Source of the DNA: Acidobacteriota bacterium
Lineage (GTDB): Bacteria; Zixibacteria; MSB-5A5; GN15; FEB-12
Reading direction: 5' to 3'
Length of the DNA: 64,000 nt
Assembly: GCA_035529075.1 (NCBI GenBank)
Contig: DATKXK010000015.1
Location: 1-64,000 of the forward strand
The notes under the pieces are model-generated. The model saw nothing but the letters and a program-made list of their open reading frames with translations, did no database searches and was not told the DNA's origin. Position 1 is the first letter of the stretch. Every line of letters begins with the position of its first letter. The translations under genes were made by a program, and so were the position numbers. Positions 17,556 to 27,305 of this stretch are shown here, in pieces.

Positions 17556-20524
17556 TGCTCAAACCGGGTCAGACTGTCGCTCATTTTGAGATTGTTCGGC
17601 AACTCGGTGCCGGCGGGATGGGGGAAGTCTACCTGGCCGAGGACAAGAAGCTTGCCCGCCAGGTAGCTCTCAAGACTGTGGCAGAGGGTGTCTTTGAGGA
17701 CGCCGAGCGGCTTGAACGCTTCCATCGCGAAGCGAGGACGGCCGCCCGGATATCCCATCCCAACGTCATGGCGATTTACGATATCGGCAGCGTTCGTGAT
17801 GTAACGACCGGCCGGGACGTGAATTACATCGTCATGGAGTACGTCAAAGGGCGACCGCTGGGAGAGTATCTGGACGTCAACAAGCCGGAGTTACCCAAGG
17901 TCGTGCGGCTGGCGGAGAAGATCGCCGCCGGGCTGGCGGCCGCCCACCAGATGAACATCGTCCACCGCGACATTAAGATGGACAACATCCTTGTCGACGA
18001 GGGCGGCAAACCGAAGATACTGGATTTCGGTCTGGCCAAGCCGGTCGAGCCTCTGCAAATGGAAGGTGCGGGCGAAAAAGAGCAGACTATCTCCCAGGAG
18101 TTGACAAAGGCGGGGAAGATTCTCGGCACCGTCAAGTACATGTCACCGGAGCAGGTCCAGGGTAAACCCGTTGACCACCGTTCGGACGTCTTCTCGTTCG
18201 GTATCCTTCTGTACAGCATGTGCACCGGTGAGTCTCCGTTTGCCGGCAGGACACAGGTATCCACGATGGCCAAGATTCTCGAGGTGCGTCATGAGTCGCC
18301 CCGGGCCGCCAACGAGGACTTCCCGGTGGAACTGGAGCGGATCATTGACAAGTGCCTGAGCAAGGATCCGGATGATCGGTACCAGGACACTCGTGATCTG
18401 GTGGTCGACCTGAGAAACCTTCGGCGGCAGTACGATTCCGGCGTGACCGGCGCCATCTCCGTGGTGACCGATCGAGAGCTGGCGCGTCAGAGGTCCGCCG
18501 GTACAAGGCCCTGGTGGGGGAGGGCAATCGTGTGGGCCCCGATTGTGATCGTGACGGTGGCGTTGCTGAGCATGCTGGTCTGGTTCTTCAGAGAGTCCGG
18601 GCCGGGTACGGCCGCCGCCGGTCAGAGCAGCCTGGCCATTCTCGGGTTTGAGAACAAGACGGGTGACGCCGAACTCGACTGGCTCGAAACGGGGCTGCCC
18701 GAAATTCTCCTGACGGATCTTTCGCGCAGCCCGAACCTGCGGATTATCGGCCGGCAGCGCATCCTGGAGAGCTTTCCCGCCGATAAACAGACTTCGTACA
18801 CGTTCGAGGACTGTGTGCAGGCTGCCCGGTCGCTGGGAGCCGACGAGCTGCTTTCCGGTTCGTTCTTCAAACTGGGCGAGTTGATTCGAATCGACGCCCG
18901 GTTGGAGGATGTCGGCACCGGGAGGATAATCCTGGGGGAGAAGGTCATTGGGCCGGATCCGTTCGTTTTGGTGGACAGTCTGACAGCCAAGATATCCGCC
19001 CAGCTTAACCTCACCCGGGCCGATACGACCCGCCCGTTCGCGTTGTCGCCCGACGCATTCAAGCAGTACCATCTGGGCATGGAGCTCTTCAGGTCCGGCC
19101 TTTTTGATGAGGCTGTCGCCAAGTTCAACGAGGCGTTGGCTATCGACTCGACGTTTGCCCTGCCATACATGAGAATAGCGCAGGTTCACGTTTCGCAGGG
19201 ACATCTGGCCGAAGCTGCCCGATACTTGCGGCTTGCCAAATCGTTCGAGCAGAAGTTGCCGCTCAGCGAGCGCAGCCTGTTGGACGTGTACGCCGACATG
19301 TGGCTGAACATCAACTACGACCACGCCTTTGCCAAGCTGAAGTCGATGCTTCGGGATTACCCGCAGGACGCCGAAGTCCGCACTCTGTACGCGGTGCTGG
19401 TGAACGCTTTTCAGCGAGACACGGTGACGGCTTTCGCGCACCTCGACACAGTGCTCATGACGTACCCGACCTCCAGGTCGGCTCTGGGTCGATATGCCGA
19501 GATGTACGAGGAATACGGTGACTATGGCAAGGCAATTGAGTACACGCAGAGACTCCTGGCCGTTATTCCCGACTCTCCCTTCCCGCAGTTGCGCCTGGTG
19601 GAGTTGTACAGTCGGCAGGGCCGACAAGAAGAGGCGGCGGCTATCTGCGAGGGCCTGCTAAGCAGGTTCCCGTCTGATCCCCGGCCCGTTCGTCTGTTAA
19701 GACGGCTGTCGATTCTCCGGCGTGATTTTGCAACCAGCCGAAGGTACGTCGAATTGCTCAGGCAACAGAATCCGGATGATCCCTATCTGCTGGCCGAGTA
19801 CTACGGTCATCTGGCCAACCTGTCCGATTGGGGTGGCAGGTTCAGCCAGGCGATGAGCTATCGGCTCGCGGCCCTCGACCATTGCATAGCTACGGCGGAT
19901 TCAATGCTTGTGTTCAGTGTGCTTAACGACATAGCCAATGCCTTCAGGCATTATGGCATGCCGGATTCCGCGCTCGGATACAGCGCCCGGGCCTTTGAAT
20001 GGGCCGTACCCTATAACCAGTTCTCTTATGCTATTGACCTGGTGGTGGCGGACACGGCCAATGCCGCCAGGGCACGACCCATTAGCAGGAAGGCGCTTGA
20101 CGACCTCCGGGCACGGGTGCCGAGGGATATCTGGTCCCAGGCCGAACAGGTCGACGTAATCTTCGAGGGTTTTGCGCGGGCGGATACCCCGGCCGTCATC
20201 GACGCCCTGCGCCTTCTCATCGAGGAGCAGGCACAGGAAGCCTCGGACAATGTACGAGAGCTCGGCGTCCTCCTTGTTAAGTCAGGCCGGTACGAAGAGG
20301 GCAGGCGGGTTCTTGAGCCGTTTCTCTCGGGAGAGTATGAATCATCGTCAGGATGGACCTACCCCTATAGTCTCTACCTGGTCGGGTTGGCCAGCGAAGA
20401 GTTGGGGGACACTGGCCGAGCGGTTGAGTGTTACCGGGAGATGCTGACCTATTGGGGCAATCCGGAAATAGAGCTGGAGGAGATCCGCGACGCCCGGGAG
20501 CGCCTGAACCGGCTTACCAGTTGA
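17552..20524 (+). CDS. Membrane Ser/Thr protein kinase with TolB-like and TPR domains
   Basis: 990 residues (a second ATG at 17555 is equally possible). Hanks-type kinase domain ~10-290: glycine loop GAGGMGEVY, VAIKT-type Lys in QVALKT, catalytic HRDIKMDN, DFGLAKP and the activation-loop MSPEQ. One membrane helix ~325-347 (WAPIVIVTVALLSMLVWFF). The periplasmic part starts with a TolB/FlgO-like domain (LAILGFENKTGDAELDWLE, ~360-470), then TPR-like repeats to the end. Overlaps the upstream phosphatase by 4 bases; together they form a reversible phosphorylation pair. A terminator follows at 20555. Confidence 0.92.
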   Translation: MMLKPGQTVAHFEIVRQLGAGGMGEVYLAEDKKLARQVALKTVAEGVFEDAERLERFHREARTAARISHPNVMAIYDIGSVRDVTTGRDVNYIVMEYVKGRPLGEYLDVNKPELPKVVRLAEKIAAGLAAAHQMNIVHRDIKMDNILVDEGGKPKILDFGLAKPVEPLQMEGAGEKEQTISQELTKAGKILGTVKYMSPEQVQGKPVDHRSDVFSFGILLYSMCTGESPFAGRTQVSTMAKILEVRHESPRAANEDFPVELERIIDKCLSKDPDDRYQDTRDLVVDLRNLRRQYDSGVTGAISVVTDRELARQRSAGTRPWWGRAIVWAPIVIVTVALLSMLVWFFRESGPGTAAAGQSSLAILGFENKTGDAELDWLETGLPEILLTDLSRSPNLRIIGRQRILESFPADKQTSYTFEDCVQAARSLGADELLSGSFFKLGELIRIDARLEDVGTGRIILGEKVIGPDPFVLVDSLTAKISAQLNLTRADTTRPFALSPDAFKQYHLGMELFRSGLFDEAVAKFNEALAIDSTFALPYMRIAQVHVSQGHLAEAARYLRLAKSFEQKLPLSERSLLDVYADMWLNINYDHAFAKLKSMLRDYPQDAEVRTLYAVLVNAFQRDTVTAFAHLDTVLMTYPTSRSALGRYAEMYEEYGDYGKAIEYTQRLLAVIPDSPFPQLRLVELYSRQGRQEEAAAICEGLLSRFPSDPRPVRLLRRLSILRRDFATSRRYVELLRQQNPDDPYLLAEYYGHLANLSDWGGRFSQAMSYRLAALDHCIATADSMLVFSVLNDIANAFRHYGMPDSALGYSARAFEWAVPYNQFSYAIDLVVADTANAARARPISRKALDDLRARVPRDIWSQAEQVDVIFEGFARADTPAVIDALRLLIEEQAQEASDNVRELGVLLVKSGRYEEGRRVLEPFLSGEYESSSGWTYPYSLYLVGLASEELGDTGRAVECYREMLTYWGNPEIELEEIRDARERLNRLTS

Positions 20525-20554
20525 CGGCGGGGAATCATCGCAGGAAAGCATCGG

Positions 20555-20586
20555 GTCGTCCGGCTGAAAAGCGGGACGACTTTCTT
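20555..20586 (+). terminator. Intrinsic terminator after the kinase gene
   Basis: GTCGTCC pairs with GGACGAC around an inner GC/GC closing a TGAAAA loop, followed by TTTCTT. It sits 31 bases after the kinase stop and separates that operon from the cohesin gene. Confidence 0.7.
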
Positions 20587-20645
20587 GTAACCGCCGACAC
20601 GGCAAACCGTTGCGCGGCGTTCACCGGGCCCGACCGACAGAATCA

Positions 20646-20673
20646 TTGACAAACTTGGAGAATGTTGTATAGT
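20646..20673 (+). promoter_or_regulatory. Sigma70-like promoter for the cohesin protein gene
   Basis: Perfect -35 TTGACA at 20646-20651, 16-base spacer and -10 TATAGT at 20668-20673. Transcription would start near 20680, 34 bases before the ATG at 20714. It follows the terminator at 20555, so the gene is transcribed alone. Confidence 0.7.
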
Positions 20674-20713
20674 GTAGAGTCTGGCACATAACTCCGTCTT
20701 GAAGGTTGTCATA

Positions 20714-23518
20714 ATGAAAAAGTTAATCCTCTTCACGTCGTTGTCTCTTCTGGCTGCTCTTTCTCAACCTGTGTTCTCCCAATCGCCCGTCTTCACCGGG
20801 TGTCCGCCTTTTGTCGAGGGCGGCTACTGCGACTCCCTGGTCTACCAGGTGGTCGCGATTGATCCCTCCGGCGACGATTACGGCAGAAACATACGCTACC
20901 ATCTCGTCTCCGGGCCGGGGCAGGTAAACGAGAAAACCGGCTTGTGGGTTTTTCATCCCGATCCCGCGGAAGCCGACCCGTACCTCATCAATACCGTTGA
21001 GATAGCGGCATCGGCAGGTCAGGATACGACCAGCGGCGACGAGAACTGCACCTTCGGTGTTCGCATACGCAACGAATCTCCGCGCTTCGAGTCATTCTGC
21101 GGCGCTCATTTCACGGTGCTGCCGGATGACACCCTCAGGCTTCCCCTGAACGTGCACGATCCCGACGGCTGCGATCCGGTCGTTCTGAAGATATCTGAGG
21201 TTACGCCGGAGGTGCAGGGTACGCTGACTCTGGACGCCGCCACCGGTCTGCTCACGTTCGTGCCTGCGTCCGCCGACAGCGGCATGACGTTTACCGTGAC
21301 GCTGGAAGCCACGGATGGCGTGAACGTGCGAAGCTGCCGCCTGTACTTTGACACCTACCCGCTCAGTCCCGTTCAGCTTCAGATTGAGACCAGTCTGGGT
21401 GCCTCGGTCGGGGACACAGTCCAGGTGGCTATTCTGATGAACGCCAGCCCGGTCGAGTTTGGCCTGATTGACCTGGTGGTCAGTTACAACCCGCGTCTGC
21501 TTGATTTCCTGGGGGCATCCGGCGGGCCGGCCTTTTTCTCCGAGACCGAAGGCTGTTCCTGGGAGTACTTCCGTTTTTCCGAGCAGATCGTGTCCGATCC
21601 GGGTTTTCCTGAGCGGCTCGTCCGGATTCGCGGTGTGGCCGAGAGTCGCGGCCACCCCCCGCACGCGCTGTGCTACCTGCCGGAGGTGCTGCCGGCCGAG
21701 TTTGCATCGCTCGAGTTTGCGGTAAGAGACGCCGCGACTCCGCACGTGGGAATAACGCCGATTCGCTTTTTCTGGGCCGACTGCCGGAGCAACCTGCTCT
21801 TTTCGCCGAACGGGCAAATCGCCTATTATTCCAGCGTTGTGTACGATCTGCTCGGTTACCCGATCACTCAGGATAGCGTGGTCGTCGGGTACGATGGTGC
21901 CGCCGATGTGTGCTATCTGTCGTATCCGGGGTATCGGGAGAGATACCGTCAGGTGGAGTTCTACAACGGCGGCATATCGCTAAAGGGTGGTGGTCCGCCG
22001 GCCCCGTACGTTGTGAGGATTGAGCACGAGGCCGGTCCTTACGGCCACGGGGTGATTCAGGGGATGCCCGTCACGCTCGATGTAACGCTCGAGAGTATCG
22101 ACGCCGGCCACGGGCTCGGCGGTTTCAGCTTTCTGATAGCTTACAACTCCGTGGCCCTGACACTTCAGCGGGTTGACAGCGGTCAGATCTACGAAGATTG
22201 CGGTTGGGAGTATTTCTCGTACCGGCACGGCCCCTTTGACAATTGCGGCGATGGTTGCCCGAACGGTATGGTTCAGGTTGTCGGCGTTGCGGAAATCAAC
22301 AATGGCTCGCATCACCCGGGGTGCGCTGATCCGACCCCATATGTCGACGGGCTGCCGGTAACGCTGGCCGAACTGGTCTTCATGGTGACCAACGACAGGA
22401 ACTGGGAAAACGCGTTTATCCCCGTGCGGTTCTTCTGGACACAGTGCAGCGACAACCGGCTGAGCAGTGCCGACGGTTTGTGGTCGTTCGCATCCCGCAG
22501 GGTGTTTGACTGGGACGGGTACCTGCTCCCGCTCGACACCGCTTTCCCGACCTACGGGGGAGAGGTGCCCGGCTGCGGCTGGGTCGAGTACCCCGGACCA
22601 TACTCGCTGATAGACTTTTACGGCGGGGGCGTCGACATCATTGGCTGCGATATGGACATCCTGGGTGACATCAACTGCAACGGGATTCAATACGAGATCG
22701 CCGATGCCGTTCTGTTCATGGAGTACTTCAAGAACGGCCTGGACGCCTTCGGTCTCTTCGCTGACTATTCGGTCGACGCCTCCGATATCAACCGTGACGG
22801 CACCCCTCTTTCGGTGGCCGACTTGGTGCAATTGCTGCGCATCATCATCGGTGACGTCGTGCCGGACCACATCGTCAAACCCTCACCGCATACGGCCTCG
22901 TTCAATCCGGACCCGATAACCAAAGTGGTCATTGTCGACACACGTGACACGCTGGCAGCTGTACACCTTGTATTCGAGGGTGAGGAGCACATCGTACCCG
23001 GCCCCGGAGTGAGAGGGTTTGACTTTATCAGCGTGTATGATGGTGAAGTAACGCGCGTGCTCATGTCTCCGCCGATCAGCGATCTGTATGCTTCACACTT
23101 CGACGGCGGCGTACTCGTCCGGTTTTCCGGTGACGGGGCTTTGATCAGCGCTGACGCTTCTACACAGGGCGGTCGCATGGTTCCGTGCGTTATCGGGGGC
23201 TACACGGCCGTCGATGAGGCAGGCTCTGACGGTCTGCCGGAGCAGTTCACGCTGTCGCCGAACTACCCGAATCCGTTCAACCCGGTGACTACGGTGAAGT
23301 TCGGCCTGCCGCACGCCTGCCGGGTGAAGCTCGAGATTTACAACATCGCCGGGCAGAGGGTAAGAACGCTCGTGGACGGCGACAGGTCCGCCGGTTATCA
23401 CGCCGTCTCATGGCAGGGCACGAACGACGCGGGCAATCGGGTGGCCAGCGGGGTATATCTATACCGGATTACGGCCGGTGACTTCGTGCAGTCGCTTAAG
23501 ATGTTGCTTCTGAAGTAG
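20714..23518 (+). CDS. Secreted cohesin/dockerin protein with C-terminal sorting domain
   Basis: 934 residues; the ATG at 20714 has GAAGG 8 bases upstream and gives a Sec signal peptide (MKKLILFTSLSLLAALSQPVF). Ig/cadherin-like region ~25-220 (FDPDG-type DPDGCDPVVL); two cohesin-like domains ~225-395 and ~435-630, both starting with GDTVQVAI/GMPVTLDV-type strands and repeating CSWEYF/CGWEYFSY; a dockerin-like segment ~650-720 (LGDINCNGIQYEIADAV and SDINRDGTPLSVADLV); and a FlgD-Ig/sorting domain from ~845 with SPNYPNPFNP and GVYLYRI. Probably displayed or secreted via a type IX-like or related route. Converges with and overlaps the pump gene end by 23 bases. Confidence 0.85.
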   Translation: MKKLILFTSLSLLAALSQPVFSQSPVFTGCPPFVEGGYCDSLVYQVVAIDPSGDDYGRNIRYHLVSGPGQVNEKTGLWVFHPDPAEADPYLINTVEIAASAGQDTTSGDENCTFGVRIRNESPRFESFCGAHFTVLPDDTLRLPLNVHDPDGCDPVVLKISEVTPEVQGTLTLDAATGLLTFVPASADSGMTFTVTLEATDGVNVRSCRLYFDTYPLSPVQLQIETSLGASVGDTVQVAILMNASPVEFGLIDLVVSYNPRLLDFLGASGGPAFFSETEGCSWEYFRFSEQIVSDPGFPERLVRIRGVAESRGHPPHALCYLPEVLPAEFASLEFAVRDAATPHVGITPIRFFWADCRSNLLFSPNGQIAYYSSVVYDLLGYPITQDSVVVGYDGAADVCYLSYPGYRERYRQVEFYNGGISLKGGGPPAPYVVRIEHEAGPYGHGVIQGMPVTLDVTLESIDAGHGLGGFSFLIAYNSVALTLQRVDSGQIYEDCGWEYFSYRHGPFDNCGDGCPNGMVQVVGVAEINNGSHHPGCADPTPYVDGLPVTLAELVFMVTNDRNWENAFIPVRFFWTQCSDNRLSSADGLWSFASRRVFDWDGYLLPLDTAFPTYGGEVPGCGWVEYPGPYSLIDFYGGGVDIIGCDMDILGDINCNGIQYEIADAVLFMEYFKNGLDAFGLFADYSVDASDINRDGTPLSVADLVQLLRIIIGDVVPDHIVKPSPHTASFNPDPITKVVIVDTRDTLAAVHLVFEGEEHIVPGPGVRGFDFISVYDGEVTRVLMSPPISDLYASHFDGGVLVRFSGDGALISADASTQGGRMVPCVIGGYTAVDEAGSDGLPEQFTLSPNYPNPFNPVTTVKFGLPHACRVKLEIYNIAGQRVRTLVDGDRSAGYHAVSWQGTNDAGNRVASGVYLYRITAGDFVQSLKMLLLK

Positions 23519-26500
23519 CCGGGTGTGACTGTCTCTTGAGCCGGTACTCGGCGACTGCGCTGTAGAGTGTTGGTACCACGAAGGTCGTGATGAGCACCAC
23601 AGTCATCCCGCCGAACGACGGGATGGCCATCGGCACCATGATGTCGGCTCCCTTGCCGGTGGAGGTTATCACCGGCAGCAGGGCCAGGATAGTCGTGGCC
23701 GAGGTCATCAGGGCCGGGCGTATCCTGCGCTTGCCCGCCAGTACCGTAGCCTCGCGAATCTCCCTGACGCTGGATGGTTTCTGTGCGCGGAAGACCTGCC
23801 TGAGATAGGTCGCGATAATTACTCCGTCGTCGGTGGCAATCCCGAACAGGGCCAGGAATCCCACCCACACCGCCACGGACAGGTTGTATTGGCGTACCTG
23901 GAACAATTCCCGAAGGTCAATGCCGAAAATGGAGACGTCCAGAAACCAGTTCTGTCCATACAGCCAGAGCATGAGAAACCCGCCCGACCAGGCCACGAAG
24001 ACGCCGGTAAAGACGAGCAGGCTGGTCGACACACTCCTGAACTGCATGTACAGGATCATGAAGATGATAACAAGGGCCAGTGGGAGCACGATGCTGAGTT
24101 TCTTTTGCGCCCGCACCTGGTTCTCGTAGCTGCCGGCGAAAGTGAAGCTTGCCCCTGAGGGCAAAATCAGTTCGCCGGTTCGGATCTTATCGTTCAGGTA
24201 GGCGCGCGCGGTTTCCACGACGTTGACTTCCGAGTGACCGGCTTTCTTATCAAAAATGACGTAGCCGGTCAGGAAGGCGTCCTCCGACTTGATGACCATG
24301 GGGCCGCGCACGAACTCTATCTTGGCCAGTTCGATCAGCGGAATCTGGGTACCGTTCGGTGCGGCCACGAAGACGCGGCCGAGGTCCTCGATGCTGGTAC
24401 GCAGCTCTCGCGGATAGCGGACCCGCACGGGGTAACGCTGCCGCCCTTCGATGGTGGTGGTCAGCCGCTTGCCTCCGACGGCTACCTCGATGACGTCCTG
24501 GACCTGCCGGATCGACAACCCGTAGCGGGCGATGGCCTCGCGGTCAATCCTGATTTCGAGATACGGCTTGCCGACAATACGGTCGGCTAGGACGGTCGCC
24601 GGTTCGACCGACGGCACCTGCTTGAGCAGCCGTTCGATCTGCAGGCTGACCTCTTCGATTGTCCGGAGATCCGGGCCCTTGACCTTCACGCCCATCGGCG
24701 CCCGCATGCCGGACTGAAGCATGACGATTCGGGCCGCAATCGGCTGTAGTTTCGGTGCCGACGTCGTGCCGGTGATTTTGCCCGCCTTGACCAGTTCCTT
24801 CCAGATGTCATCCGGCGAGTGAATGTGATCCCGCCACTGCCGGTACGGCTTGCCGTCCTCGTCAGGAATCAGCTCACCCAGCGAATCGCGCACGAACTGT
24901 CCGGCCTTGTCATCGTACCGGAACTTGAGTATCCGACCGTCGCCGTCGCTTCGATACTCCTGCCGGTAGTTGATCACGGTTTCGATCATCGAGATGGGAG
25001 CCGGGTCCAGGGGACTGTCGATCCGTCCCAGTTTGCCGACTACCGATTCAACCTCGGGGACGGCCGAGAATGCCTTGTCCTGCAATTGAAGAACATCGAG
25101 CGCTTCACCGATGGAGGCGTGAGGCATGGTCGTCGGCATGTAAAGGAATGAGCCTTCGTCGAGATCAGGCATGAATTCCCTGCCCAGTCCGGGCAGGGCA
25201 TGGCTCACGCGGCTGTAAATCGCCGTGGACCGGACGAAGTCCGGCATGAAACCGAATATCCGGTCGAACCCGAGCCAGATGGAGGCACCGAAGAGCACGA
25301 GCGACATCGGCAAGAGCAGGAACTGCCATTTGTGGCTCAGGCACCAGCGAAGGATCGGTTCGTAGGCCTTCTGCAGGAGATGAAAGAGGTACAGGATACC
25401 TCCGAGCAGCACGGCGACAAACAGGAAGTTGAGCACGAGTCCGTTCTGCACGCCGAGCGGCCGCCAGTGCGACGCCAGCAGAAGCCCAACGACGGTGACT
25501 ATGAAATAGTTGGCAAGTCCGGGGATGCGCCTGCTCACGGAATTGGGCAACCGCTTCCGTACAAGGACAAATGCGGCGCCCAGGATCAGCAGTGCCCCGG
25601 TCCACCAGAAGGACCATACCAGCATGGTAAGTCCGGCCAGTGTCAGCCCCAGGGGAAGCAGCCGCGAGGCCTTCCGACCTTTCGCGCCGCGTCTGAACAG
25701 CAGGTGAGCCAGCGGCGGGATGATCGTGAGGCCGATGATCACCGAGGCGATAAGGGCGAACGTTTTGGTATAGGCGAGCGGCGTGAAAAGCTTGCCCTCA
25801 GGTCCCGTCATTGTGAATACCGGCAGGAACGAGACGACGGTGGTGGCAATTGCCGTCAGAACGGCACCGCCCACCTCGGAGGACGCCTGCAGGATGACGT
25901 CTCTCCGGTTCTCGGTGGGAGCGGCCCCGTCAAGGCGGCGCAGGATGTTTTCCGAGACGACTATGCCGACATCGACGATGGTACCGATGGCGATGGCGAT
26001 TCCGGAGAGGGCCACGATGTTGGCGTCGACGCCGAACAGCTTCATGGCGATGAACACCGTAAGTACGGTCAGCGGCAACAACCCGGAGACGAGCAGGGAC
26101 GACCTGAGGTGCATCAGCATGAAGACAACGACTATAATGGTCACCAGAATCTCATCCACGAGCGCCGTGTTGAGCGTGTGGAGGGTCTCGTGAATCAGGC
26201 CGGTGCGGTCATAAAACGGAACGATTGTCAATTTCGAGACGGTCCCGTCGGGCAGCTCCTTCTGCGGCAGGCCGGGGGATATCTCCTGGATTTTTTCTTT
26301 GACGTTCTTGATAGCGGCCAGGGGATTCTCCCCGTGGCGGACCACGACCACGCCACCGACGGCCTCGGCGCCGCCCTTGTCGAGCACGCCGCGACGGGCA
26401 GCCGGGCCGAGGCTTACGTGGGCCACGTCCCTGACCAGCAGCGGAACGTTGTTGCGGACCCGCACCACGGTGTTCTCGATGTCCGCCACACTCTTGATCG

Positions 26501-27302
26501 ACCCCAGGCCCCGGATGACGTATTCGACCCTGTTCATCTCCATCGATCGGGCGCCGACGTCGACGTTCGAGTTTTTGACGGCCTGGAACACCTCGGACAG
26601 AGTGATCCCGTAGGTCTTGAGGACGTCGGGGTTGACGTCGATCTGATACTCCTGCACGTGTCCGCCTATGGAGGCGACTTCGGCTACGCCGCCCGCGGAT
26701 TGCAGCGCATACCTGACGGTCCAGTCCTGGATCGAGCGCAGTTCGTGCAGGTCCCAGCCGCCGGCCGGGCTGCCGTGCTCGTCGCGCCCTTCGAGGGTGT
26801 ACCAGAAAACCTGCCCCAGGGCCGTGGCGTCCGGCCCGAGCGCCGGTTGCACCTCGTCGGGAAGCGTTCCCGGCGGAAGCGCACTCAGCTTTTCGAGGAT
26901 ACGGGAACGGGACCAGTAGAACTCAACATCGTCCCTGAAAATTACGTAGATGGACGAGAACCCGAAGAAGGAGTGGCTTCGCACCGTCCTGACGCCGGGT
27001 ATACCCATGAGCGACACGGTCAGGGGATAGGTGATCTGGTCTTCAACGTCCTGCGGCGACCGCCCGGGCCATTCCGTAAAGACGATCTGCTGGTTTTCGC
27101 CGATATCCGGAATGGCGTCCACCGGAACCGGGTATCTGGCAATCCCGCCCAGGTTCCAGTCGAACGGGGCGACCAGCATGCCCCAGCCGATCAGGATAAC
27201 CAGGCCGAACAGGACGATCAGCTTGTTGTCAAGGCAGTATCGTATCAACCGTCCGGTCAGGGTGCGATTGCCGTCCGCATTTGAGTCCGTGTCCCGCAGC
27301 AT
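23496..27302 (-). CDS. Heavy-metal efflux RND transporter (CusA/CzcA type)
   Basis: 1268 residues, about 200 longer than usual CusA. Recognised by the family sequences DWNLGGIARYPVPVDAIPDIGENQ, IVFTEWPGRSP, the porter repeats and the second-half GIATDDGVIIATYL. Two insertions explain the length: ~150 residues with extra hydrophobic helices after LAHLLFRRG, and a polar loop around NYRQEYRSDGDG. It exports Cu/Ag or Zn/Co/Cd by proton antiport through the adaptor and TolC-type channel encoded next to it. AAGGGGA inside the end of the adaptor gene serves as ribosome-binding site; the gap is 3 bases. Ion specificity is not provable by eye. Confidence 0.93.
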   Translation of the reverse strand: MLRDTDSNADGNRTLTGRLIRYCLDNKLIVLFGLVILIGWGMLVAPFDWNLGGIARYPVPVDAIPDIGENQQIVFTEWPGRSPQDVEDQITYPLTVSLMGIPGVRTVRSHSFFGFSSIYVIFRDDVEFYWSRSRILEKLSALPPGTLPDEVQPALGPDATALGQVFWYTLEGRDEHGSPAGGWDLHELRSIQDWTVRYALQSAGGVAEVASIGGHVQEYQIDVNPDVLKTYGITLSEVFQAVKNSNVDVGARSMEMNRVEYVIRGLGSIKSVADIENTVVRVRNNVPLLVRDVAHVSLGPAARRGVLDKGGAEAVGGVVVVRHGENPLAAIKNVKEKIQEISPGLPQKELPDGTVSKLTIVPFYDRTGLIHETLHTLNTALVDEILVTIIVVVFMLMHLRSSLLVSGLLPLTVLTVFIAMKLFGVDANIVALSGIAIAIGTIVDVGIVVSENILRRLDGAAPTENRRDVILQASSEVGGAVLTAIATTVVSFLPVFTMTGPEGKLFTPLAYTKTFALIASVIIGLTIIPPLAHLLFRRGAKGRKASRLLPLGLTLAGLTMLVWSFWWTGALLILGAAFVLVRKRLPNSVSRRIPGLANYFIVTVVGLLLASHWRPLGVQNGLVLNFLFVAVLLGGILYLFHLLQKAYEPILRWCLSHKWQFLLLPMSLVLFGASIWLGFDRIFGFMPDFVRSTAIYSRVSHALPGLGREFMPDLDEGSFLYMPTTMPHASIGEALDVLQLQDKAFSAVPEVESVVGKLGRIDSPLDPAPISMIETVINYRQEYRSDGDGRILKFRYDDKAGQFVRDSLGELIPDEDGKPYRQWRDHIHSPDDIWKELVKAGKITGTTSAPKLQPIAARIVMLQSGMRAPMGVKVKGPDLRTIEEVSLQIERLLKQVPSVEPATVLADRIVGKPYLEIRIDREAIARYGLSIRQVQDVIEVAVGGKRLTTTIEGRQRYPVRVRYPRELRTSIEDLGRVFVAAPNGTQIPLIELAKIEFVRGPMVIKSEDAFLTGYVIFDKKAGHSEVNVVETARAYLNDKIRTGELILPSGASFTFAGSYENQVRAQKKLSIVLPLALVIIFMILYMQFRSVSTSLLVFTGVFVAWSGGFLMLWLYGQNWFLDVSIFGIDLRELFQVRQYNLSVAVWVGFLALFGIATDDGVIIATYLRQVFRAQKPSSVREIREATVLAGKRRIRPALMTSATTILALLPVITSTGKGADIMVPMAIPSFGGMTVVLITTFVVPTLYSAVAEYRLKRQSHPATSEATS

Positions 27303-27305
27303 GTG

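Noticed and set aside
25200-27284. 694-codon forward frame opposite the CusA-type gene
   Set aside because: Antisense shadow; the reverse frame is a clear RND pump.
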